64,000 nucleotides of DNA, from the NCBI RefSeq assembly GCF_009811555.1, contig NZ_BLIN01000002.1, positions 558,001 through 622,000 of the forward strand, read 5' to 3'. The stretch comes from Streptomyces caniferus. GTDB lineage: Bacteria > Actinomycetota > Actinomycetes > Streptomycetales > Streptomycetaceae. Both the position numbers and the translations under genes were made by a program. Positions 18,783-27,529 of the stretch are shown here, in pieces (position 1 is the first letter of the stretch; every line of letters begins with the position of its first letter). The notes beneath the pieces were generated by a model. The model was not told the DNA's origin and did no database searches. It saw only the letters and a list, made by a program, of their open reading frames with translations.

Positions 18783-21700
18783 GTGTCGCTACAGTCCCCC
18801 AACAGCTCGAGCATCTCGACCGACCAAGAGGGGCAGGGAAAGAACCCTGCTGCTGCGTTCGGTCCCAATGAGTGGCTCGTCGACGAGATCTACCAGCAGT
18901 ACCTCCAGGACCCGAACTCGGTAGACCGAGCCTGGTGGGACTTCTTCGCCGACTACAAGCCGGGCGGCGCCACCGCGCCGGGCCAGCCGGCCGAGGGCTC
19001 TGCCCCCGCCCCGGCCGCTCCGGCGCAGTCGTCCCCGGCGGCGCCCGCCGCAGCCGAGCCGAAGCCGTCCTCCGGTGCAAGCACCGGCTCCACTGGAGCG
19101 GCCGGCACCGCGCTGCCCTCTGAGCCGGTCACCCCGGCGAAGCCTGCCGCGAGCGCACCGGCCCCGGCCAAGGCCGCTCCGGCGAAGGCCGCCCCGGCCA
19201 AGCCGGCCGCGAAGGCCGCCGTGCCGAAGGCCGACGGCGAGGTCACGGCGGGTCCCGAGTTCGTCACGCTGCGCGGCCCGTCGGCCGCCGTTGCGAAGAA
19301 CATGAACGCCTCCCTGGAGCTGCCGACGGCCACGTCCGTCCGCGCGATCCCGGTGAAGCTGCTCTTCGACAACCGCATCGTGATCAACAACCACCTCAAG
19401 CGCGCCCGGGGCGGGAAGGTCTCCTTCACCCACCTCATCGGGTACGCGATGGTGCAGGCCCTCAAGGCCATGCCGTCGATGAACTACTCCTTCGCGCTGA
19501 AGGACGGCAAGCCGACGCTGGTCAAGCCCGAGCACGTCAACCTCGGTCTGGCCATCGACCTGGTGAAGCCGAACGGTGAGCGCCAGCTCGTCGTCGCCGC
19601 CATCAAGAAGGCCGAGACGCTGACCTTCTTCGAGTTCTGGCAGGCCTACGAGGACATCGTCCGCCGGGCCCGCGACAACAAGCTGACGATGGACGACTTC
19701 ACCGGGGTCACCGCGTCGCTGACGAACCCGGGCGGCATCGGCACGGTCCACTCCGTGCCGCGCCTGATGCCCGGCCAGTCCATGATCATGGGCGTCGGCT
19801 CGATGGACTACCCCGCGGAGTTCCAGGGCACCTCCCAGGACGCCCTGAACAAGCTCGGTGTCTCCAAGGTCATGACGCTGACCAGCACCTATGACCACCG
19901 CGTGATCCAGGGCGCCGCCTCCGGCGAGTTCCTGCGGATCATGAACCAGCTGCTGCTGGGCGAGAAGGACTTCTTCGACGACATCTTCAAGTCGCTGCGG
20001 ATCCCCTACGAGCCGGTCCGCTGGCTGCGGGACATCGACGCCTCGCACGACGATGACGTCACCAAGGCCGCGCGGGTCTTCGAGCTGATCCACTCCTACC
20101 GGGTCCGCGGCCACGTCATGGCCGACACCGACCCGCTGGAGTACCACCAGCGCAAGCACCCCGACCTCGACATCACCGAGCACGGCCTCACCCTGTGGGA
20201 CCTGGAGCGCGAGTTCGCGGTCGGCGGCTTCTCCGGCAAGTCCATGATGAAGCTGCGCGACATCCTGGGCGTCCTGCGGGACTCGTACTGCCGCACCACC
20301 GGCATCGAGTTCATGCACATCCAGGACCCCAAGCAGCGCCAGTGGATCCAGGACCGGGTCGAGCGCTCGCACAAGTCGCCCGAGCGCGAGGAGCAGCTGC
20401 GCATCCTGCGCCGGCTGAACTCCGCCGAGGCGTTCGAGACGTTCCTGCAGACGAAGTACGTCGGCCAGAAGCGCTTCTCGCTGGAGGGCGGCGAGTCCGT
20501 CATCCCGCTGCTGGACGCGGTCATCGACGCCGCGGCCGAGTCGCGCCTGGACGAGGCCGTCATCGGCATGGCCCACCGCGGCCGCCTGAACGTGCTCGCC
20601 AACATCGTCGGCAAGTCGTACGCGCAGATCTTCCGCGAGTTCGAGGGCAACCTCGACCCGAAGTCGATGCACGGCTCCGGCGACGTGAAGTACCACCTGG
20701 GCGCCGAGGGCATCTTCACCGGCCTCGACGGCGAGCAGATCAAGGTCTCGCTGGCCGCGAACCCCTCCCACCTGGAGGCCGTCGACCCGATCGTCGAGGG
20801 CATCGCGCGCGCCAAGCAGGACATCATCAACAAGGGCGGCACGGACTTCACGGTCCTGCCGATCCAGCTGCACGGTGACGCGGCGTTCGCCGGCCAGGGC
20901 GTGGTCGCGGAGACGCTGAACATGTCCCAGCTGCGCGGCTACCGCACCGGCGGCACGGTGCACGTCGTCATCAACAACCAGGTCGGCTTCACCGCCGCCC
21001 CGGAGTCGTCGCGTTCGTCCATGTACGCCACCGACGTGGCCCGCATGATCGAGGCGCCGATCTTCCACGTGAACGGTGACGACCCCGAGGCCGTCGTCCG
21101 CGTTGCCCGTCTGGCCTTCGAGTTCCGCCAGGCGTTCAACAAGGACGTCGTCATCGACCTCATCTGCTACCGCCGCCGTGGTCACAACGAGTCGGACAAC
21201 CCGGCCTTCACCCAGCCGCTGATGTACGACCTGATCGACAAGAAGCGCTCGGTGCGCAAGCTCTACACCGAGTCCCTCATCGGTCGCGGCGACATCACGC
21301 TGGAAGAGGCCGAGCAGGCACTGCAGGACTTCCAGGGCCAGCTGGAGAAGGTCTTCACCGAGGTCCGCGACGCCACGACGGCCCCGGCCGCCCCCGAGGT
21401 GCCGCAGCCCAAGGCCGAGTTCCCGGTCTACGTGGACACCGCGATCTCCCAGGAGGTCGTCAAGCGGATCGCCGAGTCGCAGGTCAACATCCCCGAGCGG
21501 GTCACCGTCCACCCGCGTCTGCTGCCCCAGCTGCAGCGCCGCGCGGCCCAGGTCGAGGACAACACCATCGACTGGGGCATGGGCGAGACCCTCGCCGTCG
21601 GTTCGCTGCTGATGGAGGGCACCCCGGTCCGGCTCGCCGGCCAGGACTCCCGCCGCGGCACCTTCGGCCAGCGCCACGCGGTGCTGATCGACCGCGCGAC

Positions 21701-22616
21701 CGGCGACGACTACACGCCGCTGCTCTACCTCTCCGAGGACCAGGCCCGCTTCAACGTCTACGACTCGCTGCTGAGCGAGTACGCGGCGATGGGCTTCGAG
21801 TACGGCTACTCCCTGGCCCGCCCGGAGGCGCTGGTCATGTGGGAGGCGCAGTTCGGTGACTTCGTCAACGGCGCCCAGACGGTCGTCGACGAGTTCATCT
21901 CCTCGGCGGAGCAGAAGTGGGGCCAGACGTCCGGCGTCACCCTGCTGCTGCCGCACGGCTACGAGGGCCAGGGCCCGGACCACTCCTCGGCCCGGATCGA
22001 GCGCTTCCTGCAGCTGTGCGCGCAGAACAACATGACGGTCGCCGCGCCGACCCTGCCGTCGAACTACTTCCACCTGCTGCGCTGGCAGGTCCACAACCCG
22101 CACCACAAGCCGCTGGTCGTCTTCACCCCGAAGTCGATGCTGCGTCTGAAGGCCGCGGCGTCGAAGACGGAAGAGTTCACGACGGGCGGCTTCCGCCCCG
22201 TCATCGGCGACTCCACGGTCAAGGCCGAGGATGTCCGCAAGGTCATCTTCTGCTCCGGCAAGGTCTACTACGACCTGGAGGCCGAGCGCGAGAAGCGCGG
22301 CGCGAACGACACCGCGATCGTCCGCATCGAGCGTCTCTACCCGCTTCCCGGCAAGGAGCTCCAGGCGGAGATCGCCAAGTTCCCGAACGCCGAGAAGTAC
22401 CTGTGGACCCAGGAAGAGCCGGCGAACCAGGGTGCGTGGCCGTTCCTCGGCCTCAACCTGATCGACCACCTCGACCTGGCCGTCGGCGCCGATGTCCCGC
22501 ACGGCGAGCGCCTGCGCCGCATCTCGCGGCCGCACTCCTCGTCGCCGGCCGTCGGCTCCGCCAAGCGCCACCAGGCAGAGCAGGCACAGCTGGTCGCGGA
22601 GGCCTTCGACGCCTGA
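18783..22616 (+). CDS. kgd: Multifunctional 2-oxoglutarate decarboxylase/dehydrogenase (Kgd)
   Basis: A 1277-aa actinobacterial E1o/E2o fusion of the TCA cycle. It decarboxylates 2-oxoglutarate with thiamine diphosphate and, with lipoamide partners, forms succinyl-CoA. Parts in order: the short N-terminal E1o segment (E-I-Y-Q-Q-Y-L near 30-40); an Ala/Pro/Lys-rich linker (about 60-150); an acyltransferase catalytic domain with the D-H-R-V-I-Q-G motif at about 371-377; then a full ThDP-dependent E1 domain with M-A-H-R-G-R-L-N and [11 protein letters not shown]. No lipoyl domain is present, as expected for this class. GTG 18783 is chosen because the conserved N-terminus begins there; upstream codons are unlike the family. 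Confidence 0.94.
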   Translation: MSLQSPNSSSISTDQEGQGKNPAAAFGPNEWLVDEIYQQYLQDPNSVDRAWWDFFADYKPGGATAPGQPAEGSAPAPAAPAQSSPAAPAAAEPKPSSGASTGSTGAAGTALPSEPVTPAKPAASAPAPAKAAPAKAAPAKPAAKAAVPKADGEVTAGPEFVTLRGPSAAVAKNMNASLELPTATSVRAIPVKLLFDNRIVINNHLKRARGGKVSFTHLIGYAMVQALKAMPSMNYSFALKDGKPTLVKPEHVNLGLAIDLVKPNGERQLVVAAIKKAETLTFFEFWQAYEDIVRRARDNKLTMDDFTGVTASLTNPGGIGTVHSVPRLMPGQSMIMGVGSMDYPAEFQGTSQDALNKLGVSKVMTLTSTYDHRVIQGAASGEFLRIMNQLLLGEKDFFDDIFKSLRIPYEPVRWLRDIDASHDDDVTKAARVFELIHSYRVRGHVMADTDPLEYHQRKHPDLDITEHGLTLWDLEREFAVGGFSGKSMMKLRDILGVLRDSYCRTTGIEFMHIQDPKQRQWIQDRVERSHKSPEREEQLRILRRLNSAEAFETFLQTKYVGQKRFSLEGGESVIPLLDAVIDAAAESRLDEAVIGMAHRGRLNVLANIVGKSYAQIFREFEGNLDPKSMHGSGDVKYHLGAEGIFTGLDGEQIKVSLAANPSHLEAVDPIVEGIARAKQDIINKGGTDFTVLPIQLHGDAAFAGQGVVAETLNMSQLRGYRTGGTVHVVINNQVGFTAAPESSRSSMYATDVARMIEAPIFHVNGDDPEAVVRVARLAFEFRQAFNKDVVIDLICYRRRGHNESDNPAFTQPLMYDLIDKKRSVRKLYTESLIGRGDITLEEAEQALQDFQGQLEKVFTEVRDATTAPAAPEVPQPKAEFPVYVDTAISQEVVKRIAESQVNIPERVTVHPRLLPQLQRRAAQVEDNTIDWGMGETLAVGSLLMEGTPVRLAGQDSRRGTFGQRHAVLIDRATGDDYTPLLYLSEDQARFNVYDSLLSEYAAMGFEYGYSLARPEALVMWEAQFGDFVNGAQTVVDEFISSAEQKWGQTSGVTLLLPHGYEGQGPDHSSARIERFLQLCAQNNMTVAAPTLPSNYFHLLRWQVHNPHHKPLVVFTPKSMLRLKAAASKTEEFTTGGFRPVIGDSTVKAEDVRKVIFCSGKVYYDLEAEREKRGANDTAIVRIERLYPLPGKELQAEIAKFPNAEKYLWTQEEPANQGAWPFLGLNLIDHLDLAVGADVPHGERLRRISRPHSSSPAVGSAKRHQAEQAQLVAEAFDA

Positions 22617-22648
22617 GGCGTCCGGCCGCCGGGGTGACCGGTGGAAGC

Positions 22649-22687
22649 GCGGAAGGGCCCGTCCCCGGTGGGGGCGGGCCCTTCCGC
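22649..22687. terminator. Strong convergent terminator after kgd
   Basis: A hairpin with arms GCGGAAGGGCCCG(T)CCCC and GGGGCGGGCCCTTCCGC, 17 paired bases with one bulged T, lies between the kgd stop (22616) and the stop of the minus-strand TPR gene (22720). It can end both transcripts. Confidence 0.85.
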
Positions 22688-22719
22688 ATGCCCGGGAACG
22701 GGACCCGGTGCGGCGTCCG

Positions 22720-25700
22720 CTAGACGGGCTGCGGTTCGAAGTCCCAGTACGGACGGCGGCGGCGCCGGGCGGAGAGGGTGTGCGGGTGCTCCGCACCCAG
22801 CGTCTCGGAGAGCTGCCCGATCGCCTCCTGCTCCAGCTTCGCCGCCTCCGGGCCACGGCGCAGCGCCCGCAGGTCCTCGGCGAGTGCCGTCTTCGCGGAG
22901 AGGGTCAGCGGGTGGGTGTCGCCCAGCGTCGCCTTGGCGCGCGCCAGCGTGGCGCGGCCCAGCTCCACCGCTCCCTCCTCGTCGTCCACCCGGTTACGGG
23001 CGGCGCCGGCGTTCAGCGCACACCCCAGCGTCCAGGGGTGGTCGGGGCCCATGGCCTCGGTCATCCCGCCGAGCGCCCGGTCCGCGAGGGCCAGCGCCTC
23101 CGCGGCGTCCCCGAACTCGGCGCGGACCAGGCCGACGTTCCCCAGGGTGCCGACGGTGTACGGGTGACGCTCACCGGCCAGCGCGCGGTAGCGCTCGGCG
23201 ACCTCCTCGGCGAGGTCGCGGGCGTGCCCGAGGTCGCCGTGCTCGCGCAGGAAGGTGGCGTGGTCCGCGCGCACCATCAGCGTCTCGGGGTGGCGGGGCC
23301 CCTGGACCCGGCGGGAGCGCTCGACGAGGTCGGCCAGCAGCGTGGCGGCACGGGCGATGTCGCCGGAGCGGCGCAGGCACAGCGCGAGGTTGTGCTCGGC
23401 GCGCAGGGTCTGCGGGGTGTGCGCGCCCATCACCTGCAGATGCAGCCGGGCGTTGAGCTCCTGGCCGGAGGTGGCGTCGCGGTAGCGTCCGAGCAGCCGC
23501 AGCGTACGGGCGTGTGCGGTGCCCGCGTTGAGGGTGAGGTGGTGCCGTGCGCGCAGTTCGCGCTCCCGGAACGCCAGCACCTCACGGTGGGTGACCAGCG
23601 CTTCTTCGTAGCGGCCGAGCAGCGCCAGGACGGTGCCGAGGTTGTGCCGCGAGGAGAGGGTGCGGGGCGCCTCCGGGCCGAGCAGGTCGGTGTAGGCCCG
23701 CCAGACGGCGTCGAAGAGGTCGTAGGCCTGCTCGTACGAGCCCAGCGCGATCAGGGTGCCGGCCAGGCCGTCCTGTGCCCGCAGCAGGTCGGCGTCGGCG
23801 GGGTCCCGCTCGGCGGTGAGCTGGTCGACGACGGCGCTGCCGACCGCCTCGGCCTCGCGGTAGCGGCCGAGTCTGCGCAGCATGTTGGCGTGCTGGTGGG
23901 TGAGCACGAGCATGGTGCGCTGGGTGGCCGCGAGCCGGGTGCGCCAGCGGGACATGAACTGTTCGCACAGCCGCAGGCCCATGCGGTACTCGCCGCGGAC
24001 CCGCAGGTATTCGACGCAGTTGAGCAGCAGCTGCTGGACCGCGGGCTCGGGGCTGTCGAGGACGCCGGCCGGCTCCAGATGCGGGATGAGTTCGGCGTAG
24101 CGCTCCCAGTAGCGGGTGTCGGCGGGGTTCTGCGGGTCGGCGGTGACCAGCACCCGGCAGGCCGTCGCCGCCATCAGGTCGCGCTCGTCCTCGGTCATGT
24201 CGCTGCGCAGGAACCGGTGGTAGAGCCGGTGCATCAGCGCGGTCTCCACGGCCGGGTCGGCGTCCTGGGAGACCTGGTAGTCGAGGCGTACGGCGGTGGA
24301 TTCGGTCAGCCGGCGCAGTGCGGTGTTCCAGCTGATGGGCTCGGCGGCCAGGTCGGCGAGGTGTTCGGGCAGGTCGCCGCGGCGGGCCTGGGCGAGCATC
24401 GGGACGGGGATGGCGTCCGGGGCGAAGAACGCGAACAGCTTGAGGAGTTCGACCGCGGCGGGGCTGCGTTCGCGCAGGGTGTTGAGAGTTATGGCCCAGC
24501 TGGTCTGGAAGGCCATGGGGTAGTCGGAGGAGATGCGGATGCCGACGAGGCTGGGTTCGCCGCGGCGGATCAGCTCGATGTACTCCTTGGGCGACATCGG
24601 GTTGGCGTCGAGCCAGGCGGCGGTCTGGGCGAGCAGCAGCGGCAGGTCCTGGACGGCGTCGGAGAGCAGATCGGCTTCCATCGGCGTCAGCCGCGGCGCC
24701 CGCCGCCGGGCGTAGGCGACGCTCTCGACGCGGTTGAACGGCAGCACCTCGATCTCCTGGGCGCTGCCGGAGCCGGACCAGTCGCGGGTGAGGGTGGTGA
24801 TCAGGACGTGGCCGCGGCCGTCGGGGACCAGGTCCTCGATCTGCTCCATGTCGTCGGCGCTGTCGAAGATCAGCAGCCAGCGGCGGTAGGGGCGGCCGAC
24901 CCGGAGCGCTTCGTGGACGGCGCGGATGCGGTCGCCCAGCTCCCGGCCCACGGGCAGGCCGAGGCGGGTGGCGAGTTCGGCGAGCTGTTCGCGGGCGGCG
25001 CCGCGGTTGGTGGCGCTGATCCACCACACCACGTCGTAGTCGTTGCCGAAGCGGTGGGCGTACTCGGCGGCGATCTGGCTCTTGCCGACGCCGGAGGTGC
25101 CGTACAGCGCGATCCGGGTCTCCAGCGGCGGGCCCGAGCCCGCCCCGGAGCCGGCCAGCTTGCCGTGCAGCGCTTCGAGGACGTTGTCGCGGCCGGTGAA
25201 GCGGTTGTTGCGGCGCGGGATGTTCCACACCTCGGGAGGGTTGTTCGGGAAGCGGGGCGCGCCGGGCGCCTCCTCGTCCACGGCCCGGCCGGGGCCGGCG
25301 ATGCCGAGCCGTTGCAGGACCCGGCGGTTGGCCTCGTGGGCGTCCAGGTCACGCAGGTCGGCGGGCCGCAGCAGGGACGCCGTGGCGGGCAGGCTCTGGG
25401 TGGCCACGCTCACCGCGGCGAACCGGTCGGCGTGCGGGGAGACCACCTCGCGCAGGGCGGCCGTCCACTCCTCCTGGGTCTTGGGGCCCAGCCGGAAGTA
25501 CCAGTCGTCCAGCACGATCAGCAGCCGGCCCTCGGCCTCCAGCAGCCCCGACAGCTCCTCCACCAGCGCGGTGTCCACCTGGGGGTCCCAGCGCAGCAGG
25601 GTGGTGCCGTGGCCCTGCTGTTCGAGCTGATGGGAGATCCACGCCGCCCAGGGCCGGGTGAAGCCCGCATAGCTGATGGTGATGTGTTCGTTGGAGCCGG

Positions 25701-25731
25701 TGGGACCGGAAAAGGTGGCCTGATCGACCAT
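22720..25731 (-). CDS. TIR / NB-ARC / TPR protein (FxsT-like)
   Basis: A 1003-aa multidomain protein of the kind found beside FxSxx-COOH cyclophane peptide loci. An N-terminal TIR-like domain (about 14-120, I-T-I-S-Y-A-G-F start, L-L-I-V-L-D-D-W-Y strand) is followed by an NB-ARC STAND NTPase with P-loop GTSGVGKS at 211-218 and W-L-L-I-F-D-S-A-D-D as Walker B. From about residue 560 to the end come repeated TPR units (H-N-L-G-T-V-L-A-L-L-G-R-Y type). Such proteins typically oligomerise on sensing a trigger. ATG 25731 follows GGGAGACGG; the frame extends 17 codons further without a site. It is the last gene of the block. Confidence 0.85.
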   Translation of the reverse strand: MVDQATFSGPTGSNEHITISYAGFTRPWAAWISHQLEQQGHGTTLLRWDPQVDTALVEELSGLLEAEGRLLIVLDDWYFRLGPKTQEEWTAALREVVSPHADRFAAVSVATQSLPATASLLRPADLRDLDAHEANRRVLQRLGIAGPGRAVDEEAPGAPRFPNNPPEVWNIPRRNNRFTGRDNVLEALHGKLAGSGAGSGPPLETRIALYGTSGVGKSQIAAEYAHRFGNDYDVVWWISATNRGAAREQLAELATRLGLPVGRELGDRIRAVHEALRVGRPYRRWLLIFDSADDMEQIEDLVPDGRGHVLITTLTRDWSGSGSAQEIEVLPFNRVESVAYARRRAPRLTPMEADLLSDAVQDLPLLLAQTAAWLDANPMSPKEYIELIRRGEPSLVGIRISSDYPMAFQTSWAITLNTLRERSPAAVELLKLFAFFAPDAIPVPMLAQARRGDLPEHLADLAAEPISWNTALRRLTESTAVRLDYQVSQDADPAVETALMHRLYHRFLRSDMTEDERDLMAATACRVLVTADPQNPADTRYWERYAELIPHLEPAGVLDSPEPAVQQLLLNCVEYLRVRGEYRMGLRLCEQFMSRWRTRLAATQRTMLVLTHQHANMLRRLGRYREAEAVGSAVVDQLTAERDPADADLLRAQDGLAGTLIALGSYEQAYDLFDAVWRAYTDLLGPEAPRTLSSRHNLGTVLALLGRYEEALVTHREVLAFRERELRARHHLTLNAGTAHARTLRLLGRYRDATSGQELNARLHLQVMGAHTPQTLRAEHNLALCLRRSGDIARAATLLADLVERSRRVQGPRHPETLMVRADHATFLREHGDLGHARDLAEEVAERYRALAGERHPYTVGTLGNVGLVRAEFGDAAEALALADRALGGMTEAMGPDHPWTLGCALNAGAARNRVDDEEGAVELGRATLARAKATLGDTHPLTLSAKTALAEDLRALRRGPEAAKLEQEAIGQLSETLGAEHPHTLSARRRRRPYWDFEPQPV

Positions 25732-25864
25732 GCGACCGTCTCCCTGAGATGCGATGGTGCGCGCGTGCAGAGGCTGTCTCATCAGGCACGCCCTGGCTCT
25801 TCGGCACGATAGCCCAAGTGTCCCCCCATATGACGACAGTGCGTCAGGTCATGTTGGGGGCACA

Positions 25865-27046
25865 TCAGTTGAGCGCGACCACGGCGTCCAGCCGGGCCGC
25901 GATATGACGTATCAGGCGTTCCAGGTCGGCGCAGTAGACGGACGGGTTGGCGAATCCGCCGGTGTCCGCGCGGTAGCGGTGCGCGTAGTTGCCGCCGCCG
26001 CACACCTCCACCAGGGCGCAGCTGCGGCACTGCGCGGCGAGGCCGTCCCGGCCGCGGCGGCGGGCGGCCATGCCGGGGTGGGCCAGGGCCTCGTCGAAGG
26101 TGTGGTGGAAGACGTCGAGGCCGGTGGCGGCGGCTCCCTCGTAGGCGGATTTGAGCGAGTCCACCTGTTCGATGGCGCCGTCGGTGTCGACGACCAGGGC
26201 GACGACGGGCGAGAGGCCGACCGCCTCGCTGGAGCTGGGGCGGCCCAGGAGGAGGCCGAGGATTTCGGTGAACACCCGCACCCGGGGGCCGGGGCTGCCG
26301 TCCCACCACAGGTCGAAGACGGTGCACAGCCAGTCGCCGTACGGGGTGCGGCAGGCTGTCCCGAGGGGAGCGGGCCCCGGGCCCCCCGGCGCGCCGGACG
26401 GCGGGGGGCTGGACCAGTTGGCGTGCGGGAGGAGGAAGTCGACCATCGGGGGGTCCAGGGCGCGCAGCGAGTCGTGGACCTCGACGGGGTCGGCGGTGAT
26501 GTCGATGGTGCACAGGATCCCGGCGAACACGTCGGGCCGGTCACGGAGCAGGCGTACGGCGCGGGAGACCGCGGGCCAGGAGGACCGCCCCGCGTGGTCG
26601 ACCCGGCGGCGGTTGAGACCGGGGGTACCGCCGTCCAGGCTGAGGCCGAGCCGGAACCCCGCGGCGGCGAGGGTGTCGATCATGTCCGGGGTGAGGAGCG
26701 TCCCGTTGGTCTGGACGCCGAATTCGGCGGTGCAGCCTGCGGGCAGCGCGGCGCGGATCGCGGCGGCCTGCTCCAGGAGCGGCCCGGGGCCGGTGAGCAG
26801 CGGCTCTCCGCCGTGCAGATCGATACGGACCTCGCGCAGTCCGTGGGTGCGGGCGTGTTCGGCGATGCGCAGGGCGGTCTGCCGGACGGTGGCGGCCGGG
26901 ACGGTCGGCGGGCGGGCGCGCCAGCTGCGGTCGGGGCCGGTGTAGATGTAGCAGTAGGTGCAGGCGAGGTTGCAGCGGCTGTGGACCTTCAGGACGAACT
27001 GCCGGAAGGGCACCACCGGGGTCCGGCCGGTCTTCTCCCCCGCCAC
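25865..27046 (-). CDS. FxsB-like radical SAM/SPASM cyclophane peptide maturase
   Basis: A 393-aa radical SAM enzyme. The [4Fe-4S]/SAM motif C-N-L-A-C-T-Y-C uses Cys25, Cys29 and Cys32. L-H-G-G-E-P-L (the GGE motif) and V-Q-T-N-G-T-L-L follow. Near the C-terminus C-R-S-C-A-L-V-E-V-C-G-G-G-N-Y-A-H-R-Y-R matches the SPASM-like end of FxsB-type enzymes, which join aromatic side chains to backbone neighbours in three-residue cyclophanes. The GTG start at 27046 has AGGGGG 8 nt upstream and gives the usual length; the frame upstream is open but non-coding in character. It lies 160 nt downstream of the precursor gene, with hairpins between them. Confidence 0.87.
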   Translation of the reverse strand: MAGEKTGRTPVVPFRQFVLKVHSRCNLACTYCYIYTGPDRSWRARPPTVPAATVRQTALRIAEHARTHGLREVRIDLHGGEPLLTGPGPLLEQAAAIRAALPAGCTAEFGVQTNGTLLTPDMIDTLAAAGFRLGLSLDGGTPGLNRRRVDHAGRSSWPAVSRAVRLLRDRPDVFAGILCTIDITADPVEVHDSLRALDPPMVDFLLPHANWSSPPPSGAPGGPGPAPLGTACRTPYGDWLCTVFDLWWDGSPGPRVRVFTEILGLLLGRPSSSEAVGLSPVVALVVDTDGAIEQVDSLKSAYEGAAATGLDVFHHTFDEALAHPGMAARRRGRDGLAAQCRSCALVEVCGGGNYAHRYRADTGGFANPSVYCADLERLIRHIAARLDAVVALN

Positions 27047-27119
27047 GGCGTCGCCCCCTGCACTCGTCTGCCTGCGTCGAGGTACGGGATCGACAGCTCC
27101 CGCCCGCTGACTGGTACAT

Positions 27120-27170
27120 GGCTCCGCCCGTGAGCCAGGAACCAGATTCCTCCGGCAACTGGCCGGTTCC
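27120..27170 (-). terminator. Two hairpins between precursor and maturase genes (attenuator?)
   Basis: GGAACCAG at 27138-27145 pairs with CTGG-cc-GGTTCC at 27159-27170 with a 2-nt bulge. A second hairpin, GGCTC-N7-GAGCC, occupies 27120-27136. There is no T-run. They lie between the peptide gene and the radical SAM gene and could limit read-through or protect the peptide message. Confidence 0.5.
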
Positions 27171-27206
27171 CTTGCACGTTTGCCTAAAAACAGCCGTTCT
27201 TGACTG

Positions 27207-27425
27207 TCAATGCAAGGCTTTCTCCGGGCCGTCCTCGTAATACGCCACGGCATCGTCCGCCGACGGCCAGTTGCGCAGCAGCAGAGCCGCCACCTCTCCC
27301 AGCACCGCATGCTCCGTCCGCGCCGCCAGAACGCCCACGTCGACCCCGGCGAAGTCCGGCAGCCGCTCGGCCGACGGTCCCGGCGGGGCAGCCACCGCCG
27401 GTTCGGTGCGGGGGGTAGTCGCCAC
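27207..27425 (-). CDS. Predicted RiPP precursor with Tyr-Glu-Asp tail, 72 aa
   Basis: A 72-aa peptide from GTG 27425, which has AGAGGAGAG 5-8 nt upstream. The leader holds R-L-P-D-F-A-G-V-D (about 21-29), like the L-P-D-L leader segment of FxSxx-COOH and related cyclophane precursors, then a helical A-V-L-G-E-V-A-A-L-L-L part. The C-terminal core is A-Y-Y-E-D-G-P-E-K-A-L-H (61-72). It lacks the F-x-S-x-x C-terminus. Instead Tyr63-Glu64-Asp65 fits the aromatic-X-X triceptide pattern, and I recall NCBI naming a YxD-tail cyclophane RiPP group. A neighbouring Trp53-Pro-Ser is another possible site. It is followed by the FxsB-like maturase. The modified product is not known. Confidence 0.78.
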   Translation of the reverse strand: MATTPRTEPAVAAPPGPSAERLPDFAGVDVGVLAARTEHAVLGEVAALLLRNWPSADDAVAYYEDGPEKALH

Positions 27426-27529
27426 GCTGCTCTCCTCTGGCCGGCTGGACGGGTGTGTTCCCGAACTCCCGTCCACAGAAACACGTTCCGGGGCGGACGG
27501 CCAGGCAGCCGGACGGGGGCTCGGGGCGG

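Noticed and set aside
18789..22856. 1355-codon minus-strand frame
   Set aside because: Complete antisense shadow of kgd with no recognisable domain.
22492..25812. 1106-codon plus-strand frame
   Set aside because: Antisense to the TIR/NB-ARC/TPR gene, which has clear motifs on the other strand.
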